This document shows positions 1-7,952 of a stretch of 64,000 nt of DNA, in pieces. Source of the stretch: WHSO01 sp963732875 (GTDB lineage Bacteria; Pseudomonadota; Alphaproteobacteria; SMXQ01); the NCBI GenBank assembly GCA_963732875.1, contig CAVTBD010000003.1:775573-839572 (forward strand), given 5' to 3'. The translations under genes and the position numbers were made by a program. Numbering within the stretch: position 1 is the stretch's first letter; every line of letters starts with the position of its first letter. Under the pieces are notes generated by a model, which worked only from the letters and a program-made list of their open reading frames with translations, made no database searches and was not told the origin of the DNA.

Positions 1-2
1 CC

Positions 3-410
3 GACCAGGCGCTGTCGACGATGGCGGGCGGTGACTGCCGCCTTGCCAACGTGCTGCATGGACGCGACGTGTGCCGCGCCGACAAGGGCCGGACCGTCGC
101 GGTCGCGACGCTGCTGCCGCCCGCCGATGCGCCGCGCGTCGCGGATACCGCGCCCGCGCGCAATTCCCGGGTCAGATTCACCGAATCGGCGGGCATGAAC
201 CTTGCCACGGTCGCCGCTGCACCCGACGGAAGTAGCCTCGACGGTCATGTCGACGGCGCCGGCACGCTTCACGTCTTCATGGTGGCGCCCGATGGCGCGC
301 GTGAAGGAACGGCGCTGTTCACCGTGCCGGGTTATGCCCGTAATCCGGGAGCTTTCACCGGAGTCGTGCTGGGGACCAATTTTCTCGCGCCCGATGCCTT
401 CGTGCGCTAG
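3..410 (+). CDS. C-terminal part of an unrecognised protein (cut by left edge)
   Basis: An open frame enters from the left edge and ends at a TAG at 408-410, giving about 135 residues. I do not recognise the family. The visible part has two cysteines near its start (GDCRL, RDVCRA), then an extended Gly/Ala/Thr-rich stretch with alternating hydrophobic residues that could be beta-rich. An internal ATG at 21 is possible, but the frame is open upstream, so the start probably lies outside the window. The stop codon is also the first three bases of a dispersed palindromic repeat, so the original C-terminus may have been altered by insertion of that repeat. Confidence 0.45.
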   Translation, partial: DQALSTMAGGDCRLANVLHGRDVCRADKGRTVAVATLLPPADAPRVADTAPARNSRVRFTESAGMNLATVAAAPDGSSLDGHVDGAGTLHVFMVAPDGAREGTALFTVPGYARNPGAFTGVVLGTNFLAPDAFVR

Positions 411-460
411 AGCCTGATCGGCTCGGATCGGAACGATCCTGAGCCGTGAATCAGGCTCTA
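408..460. repeat. Dispersed palindromic repeat, copy 1
   Basis: A 53-base imperfect palindrome with TAGAGCCTGATCGG at one end and TCAGGCTCTA at the other. The same element recurs, in the opposite orientation, at 29453-29506 and 60174-60226. It is followed by 'CACTTTAAAACTAGAGCAGGATCGG', close to the start of a second palindrome family seen complete at 29393-29441. No coding content. Confidence 0.8.
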
Positions 461-491
461 CACTTTAAAACTAGAGCAGGATCGGCCGTTT

Positions 492-1190
492 TCAGAATTT
501 CTCCACCCACGGCCTGAGCGCGACCTCGAAGGTCCAGGCGCTCCGGTGCTGGCGATGAACGTGAAGGTAGTTCTTCGCGATCTCGTCCGGCGCGAGCAGG
601 CCGTCAGGCCCGCGCTCGGCGGCGCGCGGATCGTCCGGCTTCTTGATCCCGCCGTCGATCACGAAATGGGCGACGTGTATGTTCTTCGGCTGCAGCTCGC
701 GCGCCATGCTTTCGGCGAGGCCGCGCAGCGCGAACTTGCCCATGGCGAACGATGCCGAGTTGGCGAAGCCCTTGACCGACGCGGAAGCGCCGGTGAACAG
801 GATCGTGCCCGCGCCTTTCTTCAGCATGCCGCGCGCCGCGGCCTGGCCGACCAGAAAGCCGCCGAAGGCCGTCACCGTCAGCGCCGTCCTTACCGCCTCG
901 GGGTCGAGCTCGGCGATCGGCCCGCGCACCCGCGCGCCCGGGTTGTAGACCACAAGGTCGGGCGTGCCGAGATCGCCGTCGACCGCCTCGAACAAACGGC
1001 TTACGTCATCGGGGCGGGCCGCATCGCACGGGTAGGCGCGGGCGCCGGTCTCGGCAACCAGAGAGGCCAGGCCATCGGGATGGCGCGCGGCCAGCGCGAC
1101 GGCCATGCCTTCGCGCGCGAACAGGCGGGCGAGCGCCGCCGAGAGCCCCTGGCCCGCGCCGACGATCAGCGCGGTCTCGCGCACGGCCAT
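492..1190 (-). CDS. Short-chain dehydrogenase/reductase family protein with Phe in the catalytic Tyr position
   Basis: 232-residue Rossmann-fold SDR. The N-terminus carries the nucleotide-binding motif TALIVGAGQGLS. A region matching the SDR core reads VVYNPGARVRG, and the active-site region reads ILFTGASASVKGFANSASF followed by AMGK. In classical SDRs this is Ser...YxxxK; here the Tyr is Phe (F-A-M-G-K), so either the chemistry is atypical or the enzyme is not a standard oxidoreductase. Substrate unknown. The ATG at 1190 lies 2 bases after the stop of the upstream FAD dehydrogenase, so the two are probably cotranscribed. The reading frame happens to be continuous with that gene through its frameshift, which creates a false 710-residue fusion if read naively. 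Confidence 0.8.
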   Translation of the reverse strand: MAVRETALIVGAGQGLSAALARLFAREGMAVALAARHPDGLASLVAETGARAYPCDAARPDDVSRLFEAVDGDLGTPDLVVYNPGARVRGPIAELDPEAVRTALTVTAFGGFLVGQAAARGMLKKGAGTILFTGASASVKGFANSASFAMGKFALRGLAESMARELQPKNIHVAHFVIDGGIKKPDDPRAAERGPDGLLAPDEIAKNYLHVHRQHRSAWTFEVALRPWVEKF

Positions 1191-1192
1191 CG

Positions 1193-2624
1193 CTATAGCA
1201 CCTTGCCCGGATTTATGATGCCGTCGGGATCGAATGCCGCCTTGACCCGGCGCATCAGCTCGAGTTCCAGCGGCGCGGCGTAGCGCGCGAGCTCGCCGCG
1301 CTTGAGCCGGCCGATGCCGTGCTCGGCGGAGAAGCTGCCGCCCATCTCCATGACCAGGTCGTGGACCCGGCGGTTGATCTCGTCCCAATGGTCGTGGAAC
1401 GTGGCCTTGGTCATGCCGACGGGCTGCGCTCACGTTGAAATGGATGTTGCCGTCGCCGACGTGCCCGAACGGGAACGGCCGGATGCCCGGCATATGGCTT
1501 TCCAGCAGTTGGCTGCCGCGGGCGATGAATTCGGCCACGCGCGAGACCGGCACAGAGACGTCGTGTTTGATCGAGCCGCCCTCGCGGGTCTGGGATTCCG
1601 GCAGTACCTCGCGCAGCTTCCACAGCTCCTTGCGCTGGGCCTCGCTCGTGGCGATGGTCGCGTCGGTAACGGCCCCCGCTTCGAAACGTGCCCCAAGGAA
1701 GCCTTCCAGCATGTCGCGCAGCGGGCCCGCGTTCTCGGCGCCCTCGTTGCCGCCCGCGCTCCATTCCATCAGCACGTACCACGGCGAGTCGGTTTCGAGC
1801 GGTGCGCGCATCCCGTCGAAGTGCTTGAGCACCAGCTCGATGCCGAGGCGCGGGATCAGCTCGAACGCGGTCACGTTGTCGCCCGAGACCGCGCGCGCAT
1901 CGGCGAGGAGCTGCAGCACGTCGTCGAGCTTGGGGACGGCAAGGAACGCCGTCTCCATCTCGCGCGGGCGCGGGAACAGCTTGAGGACGGCGGCGGTGAT
2001 GACGCCGAGCGTGCCTTCGGCGCCGATGAACAGCTGCTTGAGATCGTAGCCGGTGTTGTCCTTGCGGAGCGCGTTGAGCCCGTCCCATACGCGTCCGTCG
2101 GGCAGCACCACCTCCAGTCCCAGCACCAGCTCGCGCGCGTTGCCGTATTTCAGCACGCCGACGCCGCCCGCGTTGGTGGACAGGTTGCCGCCGATCATGC
2201 AGCTCCCTTCTGCGCCGAGGCTCAACGGAAACAGTCGGTCGGCGTCATGCGCCGCCGCCTGCAGGTCGGCCAGCACGCAACCGGCTTCGGCGGTCATGGT
2301 GGCGTTGATGGGATCGAGCGCACGAATCCGGTTCATGCGTGCGAGGCTCAGCACGATGGCGGTCCCGGAATCGTCGGGCACGGAACCGCCGACGAGGCCG
2401 GTGTTGCCGCCCTGTGGCACGATCGGTACGTGGTGCCCGGCACACAGCGCGACGACCCGCGCGACCTCCTCGGTGCTCTTGGGGCGCACCACGCAGATGC
2501 CCTTGCCGTTGAACAGCTCGCGGTGATCCTGGAAATAGGGGGCGGCGTCGGCGGGCGCGTTGAGCACGCCGCCCTTGCCGGTGATCTCCCGGAATTTCTC
2601 GATGAGGGGATGGCTGTCGGACAT
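1193..2624 (-). CDS. FAD-binding dehydrogenase of the GlcD / D-2-hydroxyacid dehydrogenase family (frameshifted)
   Basis: Flavoprotein of about 476 residues once corrected. The N-terminal FAD_binding_4 (PCMH) domain shows VPQGGNTGLVGGSVPD and the C-terminal FAD-oxidase domain shows GHVGDGNIHFNVS and, after the shift, SAEHGIGRLKRGEL...DPDGIINPGKVL. The family oxidises D-2-hydroxyacids (glycolate, D-lactate, D-2-hydroxyglutarate); the exact substrate cannot be assigned. The frame breaks just after FNVS near 1427-1430; removing one base restores SQPVGMTKATFHDHWDEIN and leads to the TAG at 1193. The downstream SDR starts 2 bases later. Frame breakage by one base in a highly conserved segment suggests a sequencing indel. 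Confidence 0.85.
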
Positions 2625-2633
2625 GGGGCTGAT

Positions 2634-3641
2634 TTAATCGCGCGGGCAGGGCCGGGGCAAGGGCTCGGCGGCGCGGCGCAGGCGATCGTTGATGGCCGCG
2701 CCGAGGCCGGCCTCGGGCACCGCCATGGCGGCGATCGCCGCGGCGCCGGCGGTATCGAGCGCGTGCAGCATGGCGAACAGGTTGGCGGCGGCCTCGGTGG
2801 TGTCTCCGGTGACGCTGAGGTTGAGAATGCGCACCGCGTGCTCGGCACCGGGTGGCAGGTCGCGGCCGAAGGCAAGCAGCGCCTCGCCGGGGCGCACCTC
2901 CCGGGCGTCGGCGCGGAGCGTGGTGCGTGGCGCGTAATGGCGCGCGATGCGGCCCGGTGACTTCTGCGCCGTGCCGTGAGGGTCGTCCAACGGGCGGGCA
3001 AGTGCCCCGATGGCGGCCTCGATCGCCTCTACCGGCACGCCACCCGGGCGCAGCAGCGCCGCGCGCGGCGCCGACAGGTCGATCACGGTCAATTCGATGC
3101 CGATCCGGGCCGGACCGCCGTCGAGGATCATGGCCGGTGCCGAGCCGAGCGACTGCGCCACATGGGCTGCCGTGGTCGGGCTGATGTCGCCGAACCGGTT
3201 GGCGCTTGGCGCGGCTACCGGTATGCCCGCCTCGTGCAGCAGCTTCTGCGCTACCACGTGGCCCGGCACGCGCACCGCGATGGTGTCGAGCCCCGCACTG
3301 ACCAGGCGCGAGATTCGGGTACCGACGGCGCGCGGCAGGACCAGGGTCAGCGGACCCGGCCAGAACGCGCCCGCCAGCGCCCGTGCGCGATCGTCGAACA
3401 TGACCTCCCGTGCCGCGGCGTCGGCGCTGGCGAAATGGACGATCAGCGGGTTGAAGTGCGGTCGCCCTTTGGCCTCGAACACGTGGGCGACGGCGACGTC
3501 GTTGGTGGCGTCGGCGCCGAGGCCGTAGACGGTCTCGGTCGGGAAGGCCACCAGCCGGCCCGCACGCAGCAGCGCCGCCGCTTCGGCGACGGCGATCGCA
3601 TCGGCGGGACGCACGTTGGCCTCGACGGACAGGGTATTCAC
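2634..3641 (-). CDS. tsaC: L-threonylcarbamoyladenylate synthase (TsaC/Sua5 type, long form)
   Basis: 335 residues. Makes threonylcarbamoyl-AMP from Thr, bicarbonate and ATP for the t6A37 modification of ANN-decoding tRNAs; cytoplasmic. The YrdC/Sua5 domain (about residues 15-200) shows GRLVAFPTETVYGLGADA, KGRPHFNPLIVH, WPGPLTLVL and PSANRFGDISPT. The C-terminal extension (about 210-335, with PGRIARHYAPRT) is the Sua5 domain, which distinguishes it from short TsaC. The GTG start at 3641 overlaps the TGA of the upstream cysQ by 4 bases (GTGA), indicating translational coupling. The loop GIELTV has Leu where most family members have Ser (ESTV). Confidence 0.93.
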   Translation of the reverse strand: MNTLSVEANVRPADAIAVAEAAALLRAGRLVAFPTETVYGLGADATNDVAVAHVFEAKGRPHFNPLIVHFASADAAAREVMFDDRARALAGAFWPGPLTLVLPRAVGTRISRLVSAGLDTIAVRVPGHVVAQKLLHEAGIPVAAPSANRFGDISPTTAAHVAQSLGSAPAMILDGGPARIGIELTVIDLSAPRAALLRPGGVPVEAIEAAIGALARPLDDPHGTAQKSPGRIARHYAPRTTLRADAREVRPGEALLAFGRDLPPGAEHAVRILNLSVTGDTTEAAANLFAMLHALDTAGAAAIAAMAVPEAGLGAAINDRLRRAAEPLPRPCPRD

Positions 3642-4435
3642 CGAGCCTGCCCCCAGGCAATGAAGCCGCTGTTGAGAAACTTTTCCTTGCCGTAGGTGAG
3701 TTCGGCGCCGCCGTCGACGGCGACGATCCGCCCGCCCGCGGCGAGCAGAAGGGCATGGCCCGCCGCCGTGTCCCATTCGCAGGTCGGACCGAAACGCGGA
3801 TAGACGTCGGCGCTGCCGTCCGCGAGGAAGCCGAACTTGAGCGCGCTGCCCATCACCAGGCACTCGGCGACTCTCTTGTCGGCGAGGAAGGCAGCGACCC
3901 TGCGCGACGCGCCGTGCGAACGGCTGCCGATTACAGTGAGCCCGGCAGCGGGCACGGCGCGCGCGTGGATGGCGACGCTCGGCGTGCCCGCGGTCGCACG
4001 CGCGGCACGGCCGGGGGCGGGGGTATAGAAGGTGACCTCGAGCGCCGGCCCGTGCACCACGCCCAGCACCGGCCGGCCGGCACGGACCAGGCCGATGTTG
4101 ACCGAGAACTCGTCGGATCGCCGGATGAATTCCTTGGTGCCGTCGAGCGGGTCGACCGCCCAGAACGTGGTCTCGACGTTCGATGGTAGGTCGCCCTTGG
4201 CGGCGGCCTCCTCGGAGATGATGGGAACGTCCGGCGTCAGCGCCGCGAGGCGCGGCAGGATCACCGCTTCGGCGGCGTGATCGGCGTCCGTGACCGGCGT
4301 CGCATCGGCCTTCTCGCTGACCTCGAATCCGGTGCGGTAGATATCCATGATGACACGACCGGCATCCTCGGCGATGGCGCGCACGGCCTCCGCCAGGGCG
4401 GGAAGCTTCTCGTCGGCGATGGTTGCGTGTTGCAC
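3638..4435 (-). CDS. cysQ: 3'(2'),5'-bisphosphate nucleotidase CysQ
   Basis: Inositol-monophosphatase-fold phosphatase of about 265 residues that removes the 3'-phosphate from PAP/PAPS in sulfur assimilation. Metal-binding motifs are visible: ISEE near residue 75, DPLDGTKEFIRR (the CysQ-specific form of the DPxDGT motif) and WDTAAGHALLLAAGG near the C-terminus. I chose the GTG at 4435 (VQHATIADEKLPAL) because AGGA sits just upstream and the family begins there; upstream ATGs at 4497 or beyond would add unrelated sequence. The gene overlaps the Sua5-type gene by 4 bases and is separated from the upstream amidohydrolase by a duplicated hairpin. Confidence 0.92.
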   Translation of the reverse strand: MQHATIADEKLPALAEAVRAIAEDAGRVIMDIYRTGFEVSEKADATPVTDADHAAEAVILPRLAALTPDVPIISEEAAAKGDLPSNVETTFWAVDPLDGTKEFIRRSDEFSVNIGLVRAGRPVLGVVHGPALEVTFYTPAPGRAARATAGTPSVAIHARAVPAAGLTVIGSRSHGASRRVAAFLADKRVAECLVMGSALKFGFLADGSADVYPRFGPTCEWDTAAGHALLLAAGGRIVAVDGGAELTYGKEKFLNSGFIAWGQAR

Positions 4436-4571
4436 GATGGATCCTGTTCCAGGGTGTCGGTCGGCGGCCGTAATATCGCCTCTTTGGCGTTCGAATGCAT
4501 CCCCCATTGGCGCGTGCCGTTGACGAGGGGGCAGGCGGCGCTTCGGTGTCGCTCGAAACCGGGCCCGACTC

Positions 4572-4634
4572 AAACGACAAGGGCCGCGCCTGGTAGCGCG
4601 GCAAACGACAAGGGCCGCGCCTGGTAGCGCGGCC
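4572..4634 (-). terminator. Tandem duplicated terminator-like hairpin
   Basis: A 31-base unit (AAACGACAAGGGCCGCGCC...) occurs twice in direct tandem. Each unit contains the perfect stem GGGCCGCGC / GCGCGGCCC around a 6-base loop, and on the minus strand it is followed by TTGTCGTTT. It lies 27 bases after the stop of the amidohydrolase at 4661 and before cysQ, so it probably terminates the amidohydrolase transcript. Tandem duplication of a whole terminator unit is unusual. Confidence 0.6.
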
Positions 4635-4660
4635 CTCGCCACTTCCCAGACGGTGTCGCC

Positions 4661-5738
4661 TTAATTGAGTCCCGTAAAGCCTGACGGCGTTGTCGCCCAG
4701 GATGCGGTCGACCAGGGCCGGCTTTACCCGGCCGTCCTCGCGCAGCATGCGCAGCGCCTCGATCTGGGCCGAGGTATCGTGATGGCCGTAGTCGGTACCG
4801 ATCACCAGGGTGTCGCCGCCGGTGTACTTCAGGATGTGGTCGAAATCGTCTGTCACCTGACAGGCGACGTAGATGTTGTTGTCCTTCAGCATATCGTCGG
4901 TGAAGCGCTTGCCGCGACGCTGGAACCGGATCTTGAGATCGTTGAGAAGGTAGGGGACCCACTGGGCGCTCACCTCGATGAAGCCCCAGCGCAGCTTGGG
5001 GAAGCGGGCGGGCGTGCCGCTCATGAGCAGGTCATGGACGGCGCCGACGACCGGCAGCTTGAACTTGTTGAAGCCGGCCTCGTCGCCGAAGAAGTCGTGG
5101 GTCTGGAAGGCGCCGTTGCCCGAATGGACGCCCATCATCAGGTCAAGCTCCTCGGAGATGGAATAGAGCGTATCGAAATACGGGTCCGACAGGCGGCGCT
5201 CGCATTCCTGCCCGCGCAGGAACACGCCGCAGGCGCCGTTCTCCTTGGCCCATTCCAGCTCCCGGCGCAGCACGCTTTCCGGTGAATAGAGCGGCGGCAT
5301 CACGACCCAACGCAGCCGGTCGGGCGCCTGCTTCCAGATATTCGCGAGCCACTGGTTGTAGGAATGAAACAGCGCGTATTCGGCGCGTGGATTCTGGGTG
5401 ACCGGCCGCAGGAACAGGGTCGGATAGAGCACCTGCACATCGACCTCGAGCTCGTCCATGTGCTTGATGCGCGCGGAGACGTCGCGCATTTCGCGTGATT
5501 CGGGGGTGGTATTGTCGATGCCGAGGTTGGCTTCCTTGGCTTGGATGCGCCCGTCGACCACCCAGAATTCCTTCTGCACGTTGCCCTGTGCGCCCAGGCG
5601 TTCGTTGCCCGAGCCGAAATTCACCACCATGGGCAGAAAGTTGCGGTCGCTGTCATCCATGAACGACCAGGTGTGGGGCTGCTCGATGACGTGGGCGTCG
5701 GAGTCGATGGTTTTGAGGCGCACGGCCGGAATCCTCAT
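4661..5738 (-). CDS. Amidohydrolase family protein (Amidohydro_2 type; frameshifted at the last codons)
   Basis: About 359 residues, TIM-barrel metal-dependent hydrolase/decarboxylase family. The N-terminus has IDSDAHVIEQPHTW, the usual metal-site opening, and the C-terminus has GTDYGHHDTSAQIEALRML and ILGDNAVRLYG. The frame would run on past the natural end, but deleting one base of the GGG at about 4671-4673 gives RLYGLN followed by TAA at 4661-4663, the standard ending for this family, so I place the stop there. The substrate cannot be assigned. It is transcribed divergently from a LysR-type regulator at 5840 with a perfect LysR-type dyad between them, so it is probably the target of that regulator. 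Confidence 0.82.
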
Positions 5739-5809
5739 GCTTGCGGGGGCGGAATGGCGGAAAACTACCCCCGCTCCTGCCTTTTTGTAAATTTAAGATT
5801 AGGTATAGC

Positions 5810-5834
5810 TGAGCTTGAGTTTTTGTTAAGCTCA
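5810..5834. promoter_or_regulatory. LysR-type operator dyad between amidohydrolase and regulator
   Basis: TGAGCTT-N11-AAGCTCA: 7-base perfect arms with an 11-base spacer, which is a T-N11-A LysR box with extended dyad symmetry. It ends 5 bases before the regulator's ATG at 5840 and lies about 75 bases upstream of the divergent amidohydrolase. This position fits autoregulation plus control of the amidohydrolase. Confidence 0.75.
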
Positions 5835-5839
5835 TTTTT

Positions 5840-6739
5840 ATGACACCGGACTCTCTCGACCTTCGCAAGCTGCGTGCTTTCAACCTCGTGGCGCGCCATG
5901 GCAGCCTGCGCATCGCCGCCGCCCGGCTCAACCTGACCGTGCCGGCGGTCTCGCTCCAGATTCGCAAGCTGGAGGAGGAACTCGGCATCGCGTTGTTCCG
6001 TCGCTTGCCCAACAAGCTGGTGCTGACCCGCGAGGGCGAGGCGTTCCTGATCGAGGTCGAGGGCATCTTCGAGCGCGTCGAGCACGCGCTCGGGACGCTG
6101 TCCTCCCACGCCGCCACGACCGGCCGGCTTTCGCTGGCCATGGGCAACGATTTCACCTGGTACTTCGCGCCGCGCATCGGCAATTTCATCCGTCGCTTCC
6201 CGTCGGTCGAGCTCAACCTGCAGATCGGGCGCGCGGTGGAAGTGATGGCCGATCTGGAGCGCGGCGCGCTCGATGTCGGGCTCGGCGTATTTCACGAGTT
6301 CGCCAAGGGCGTGCACCGGGAGGTCGTGGCGGAATCCGGCATCGCCCTGGTCTGTGCCGAAGGACACCCGCTGCTGACGGCGCGCACGCCCGGCCTCGCC
6401 GACATCGCCCGCCACCGCCTCCTTGTCGCGCCCCGTCACGCGCTCACCCGGCAGCGTATCGACCGCACGTTCCGCGCGGCCGGCGTGACGCCGCGCAGCT
6501 ACCTCGAGGCGGGCAACTGCCCGACGGCACTGGCCTTTGCCGCACGCGGCATCGGCGTTGCCATCGTGCATAGCCTGTGTGCCGGGCATCTCGCCGAGCG
6601 GGGCCTGCGCGTCATCGATCTCACGCAGCATTTCGGAACCATCGAGATCTACGCCGCCTACCGACGCGGCAAGGCGCCGACGCCTGCACTCGGCGGTCTT
6701 CTGGAAGCCCTGACAGCGACGCCCGTCGGTGCCTTGTGA
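5840..6739 (+). CDS. LysR family transcriptional regulator
   Basis: 299 residues. N-terminal winged helix-turn-helix (about residues 7-65: LRKLRAFNLVARHGSLRIAA...VSLQIRKLEEELGIALF) and a periplasmic-binding-protein-like effector domain (about 90-290). The divergent neighbour is an amidohydrolase, and a T-N11-A dyad overlaps the promoter region just upstream of the start, so local control of the amidohydrolase is likely. The effector is unknown. The ATG at 5840 is close after the AT-rich intergenic stretch. Confidence 0.93.
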   Translation: MTPDSLDLRKLRAFNLVARHGSLRIAAARLNLTVPAVSLQIRKLEEELGIALFRRLPNKLVLTREGEAFLIEVEGIFERVEHALGTLSSHAATTGRLSLAMGNDFTWYFAPRIGNFIRRFPSVELNLQIGRAVEVMADLERGALDVGLGVFHEFAKGVHREVVAESGIALVCAEGHPLLTARTPGLADIARHRLLVAPRHALTRQRIDRTFRAAGVTPRSYLEAGNCPTALAFAARGIGVAIVHSLCAGHLAERGLRVIDLTQHFGTIEIYAAYRRGKAPTPALGGLLEALTATPVGAL

Positions 6740-6804
6740 CGTCCGGGGCCAGTGATTAAACTCCGCCCCCGGACGGAACAGCCAATAACAGCGAGGACAA
6801 GAAA

Positions 6805-7641
6805 ATGGCGAAGGAGAACATCGGCATGGTCGGGCCCGGGCGCATGGGCTACGCGATGCTCAAGCACCTCATCAAGAAAGGCTATGACGTCACGGTCACC
6901 GACCTCAATCCCGAGATGATCAAGCGCGCCGAGGCGGCCGGCGCGAAGAGCGTGGCCGATCCGGCGGCGCTTGCCGGCGTCTGCGATTTCGTCATCATCG
7001 CGGTCGGCTTCGACGACGAGGCGCTGGCCGTTTCGCTCGGGCCCAACGGGCTTCTGTCGACCATGAAGAAGGGCGGCGTGATCGCGGTGTGCTCGACGGT
7101 CGCCCCGGAGACGGCGCAGCACATCGAGGCGGAGGCGGCGAAGACGGGCGTCGACGTGCTGGATGCGCCGATCTGCCGTGGCGGCTGGGCGGCGGACGAA
7201 GGCTCGCTGCTGGCGCTGTTCGGTGCCAAGGAGAGCGTGGTCAAGCGTGCCCGTCCGATCTTCTCCACCTTTTCGTCGGATATCGTGCACGTCGGCAAGG
7301 TCGGTCACGGCCAGGTCGCCAAGACCATGAACAACATGCTGCTGTGGGTGAACGGTATCGCGCTGATGGAGGCGGGCCGGCTCGCCAAGTCGACCGGCAT
7401 CGAGCTGCCCAAGCTGCGCGAGGCTCTGCTGATGAGCTCGGGTTCGTCGGCGGCGCTCGAGGATTGGGACATGATCACCTTCACTTGGGCGCTCAAGGAC
7501 ATGCAGATCGTCTCCAAGATGGCCGACTTGCAGGGCATCATCATGCCGATCGCGGGCGCGATCAAGGAACTGGTCAAGGACGGCAAGGCGATGAAGCAGT
7601 CCGGCAAGGCGCCGGACTGGACCGGCAAGCGCGACAACTGA
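6805..7641 (+). CDS. NAD(P)-dependent beta-hydroxyacid dehydrogenase (3-hydroxyisobutyrate dehydrogenase family)
   Basis: 278 residues. N-terminal Rossmann domain with IGMVGPGRMGYAML (GxGxMG), substrate-binding motif DAPICRGGWAADEGSL (family DAPxSGG), and catalytic-Lys segment GHGQVAKTMNNMLL, then an all-helical C-terminal domain. Members oxidise 3-hydroxyisobutyrate, tartronate semialdehyde or related acids; the substrate is not decidable here. AGCGAGGACAAGAAA precedes the ATG. It follows the LysR gene by 65 bases in the same direction and could be cotranscribed with it. Confidence 0.9.
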   Translation: MAKENIGMVGPGRMGYAMLKHLIKKGYDVTVTDLNPEMIKRAEAAGAKSVADPAALAGVCDFVIIAVGFDDEALAVSLGPNGLLSTMKKGGVIAVCSTVAPETAQHIEAEAAKTGVDVLDAPICRGGWAADEGSLLALFGAKESVVKRARPIFSTFSSDIVHVGKVGHGQVAKTMNNMLLWVNGIALMEAGRLAKSTGIELPKLREALLMSSGSSAALEDWDMITFTWALKDMQIVSKMADLQGIIMPIAGAIKELVKDGKAMKQSGKAPDWTGKRDN

Positions 7642-7673
7642 GGCTGGGACGCCCGCGCGCCCGGCCGGAGCGA

Positions 7674-7856
7674 CTACACGTCGTCTTCCGGAACGGCCTT
7701 TCCCCGCCGCTTGCGTGAATAGAGCGTTGCCTTCGGCACGACCTTTGGCTTGAGGCGGCGCAGCGCGCGGGCGACCGGGTTGCGCCGGCGCGGCGGTGTC
7801 TTTCGTTTGGTCGGGCGCTTGGTCGGGCGCTTGGTCGGGCTGCGGCGTTTTTTCAC
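7674..7856 (-). CDS. Very basic small protein, possible ArfA-like ribosome-rescue factor
   Basis: 60 residues, roughly half Lys/Arg/Pro. The N-terminus has three tandem TKRP units, encoded by a 12-base direct repeat at about 7806-7841. The C-terminal half reads NPVARALRRLKPKVVPKA then LYSRKRRGK, and ends in an acidic PEDDV. The spacing resembles the conserved core of ArfA-type rescue factors (NPLFR.RV..KKGKG.Y.RKGK), and short alphaproteobacterial proteins with this layout exist, but the family assignment is an inference. It is convergent with the hydroxyacid dehydrogenase gene. Coding status is supported mainly by the conserved-looking tail. Confidence 0.5.
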   Translation of the reverse strand: MKKRRSPTKRPTKRPTKRKTPPRRRNPVARALRRLKPKVVPKATLYSRKRRGKAVPEDDV

Positions 7857-7902
7857 GGCGTGATGATGAAAGCCTCGACCCGGGGGCGCAAGCGGGCTAG
7901 TA

Positions 7903-7919
7903 TTGTTATATTATAACAA
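7903..7919. promoter_or_regulatory. Zur-box-like palindrome
   Basis: Perfect 17-base palindrome TTGTTATA-T-TATAACAA, matching the GTTATATTATAAC core of alphaproteobacterial Zur operators. It lies 34 bases upstream of a znuA-like zinc-binding-protein gene, where repression by zinc-bound Zur would be expected. It is very AT-rich against the GC-rich background. Confidence 0.85.
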
Positions 7920-7952
7920 AACTATATCAGCCCACCGCGCCGAGAAAGCTCC

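Noticed and set aside
492..2624. A single 710-residue FAD dehydrogenase-SDR fusion
   Set aside because: The junction segment is out-of-frame sequence; the proper C-terminus of the dehydrogenase is in another frame and ends 2 bases before the SDR ATG.
1302..2960. Long open frames antisense to real genes (here and at 11487-13040, 13022-14749, 33792-36155, 50579-52243)
   Set aside because: High GC suppresses stop codons on the opposite strand; the translations are low-complexity and the sense genes have clear family motifs.
2634..5738. A 1034-residue amidohydrolase-Sua5 fusion
   Set aside because: The middle third is Arg/Gly-rich antisense-like translation of cysQ in the wrong frame. Three separate genes with normal starts and stops explain the region.
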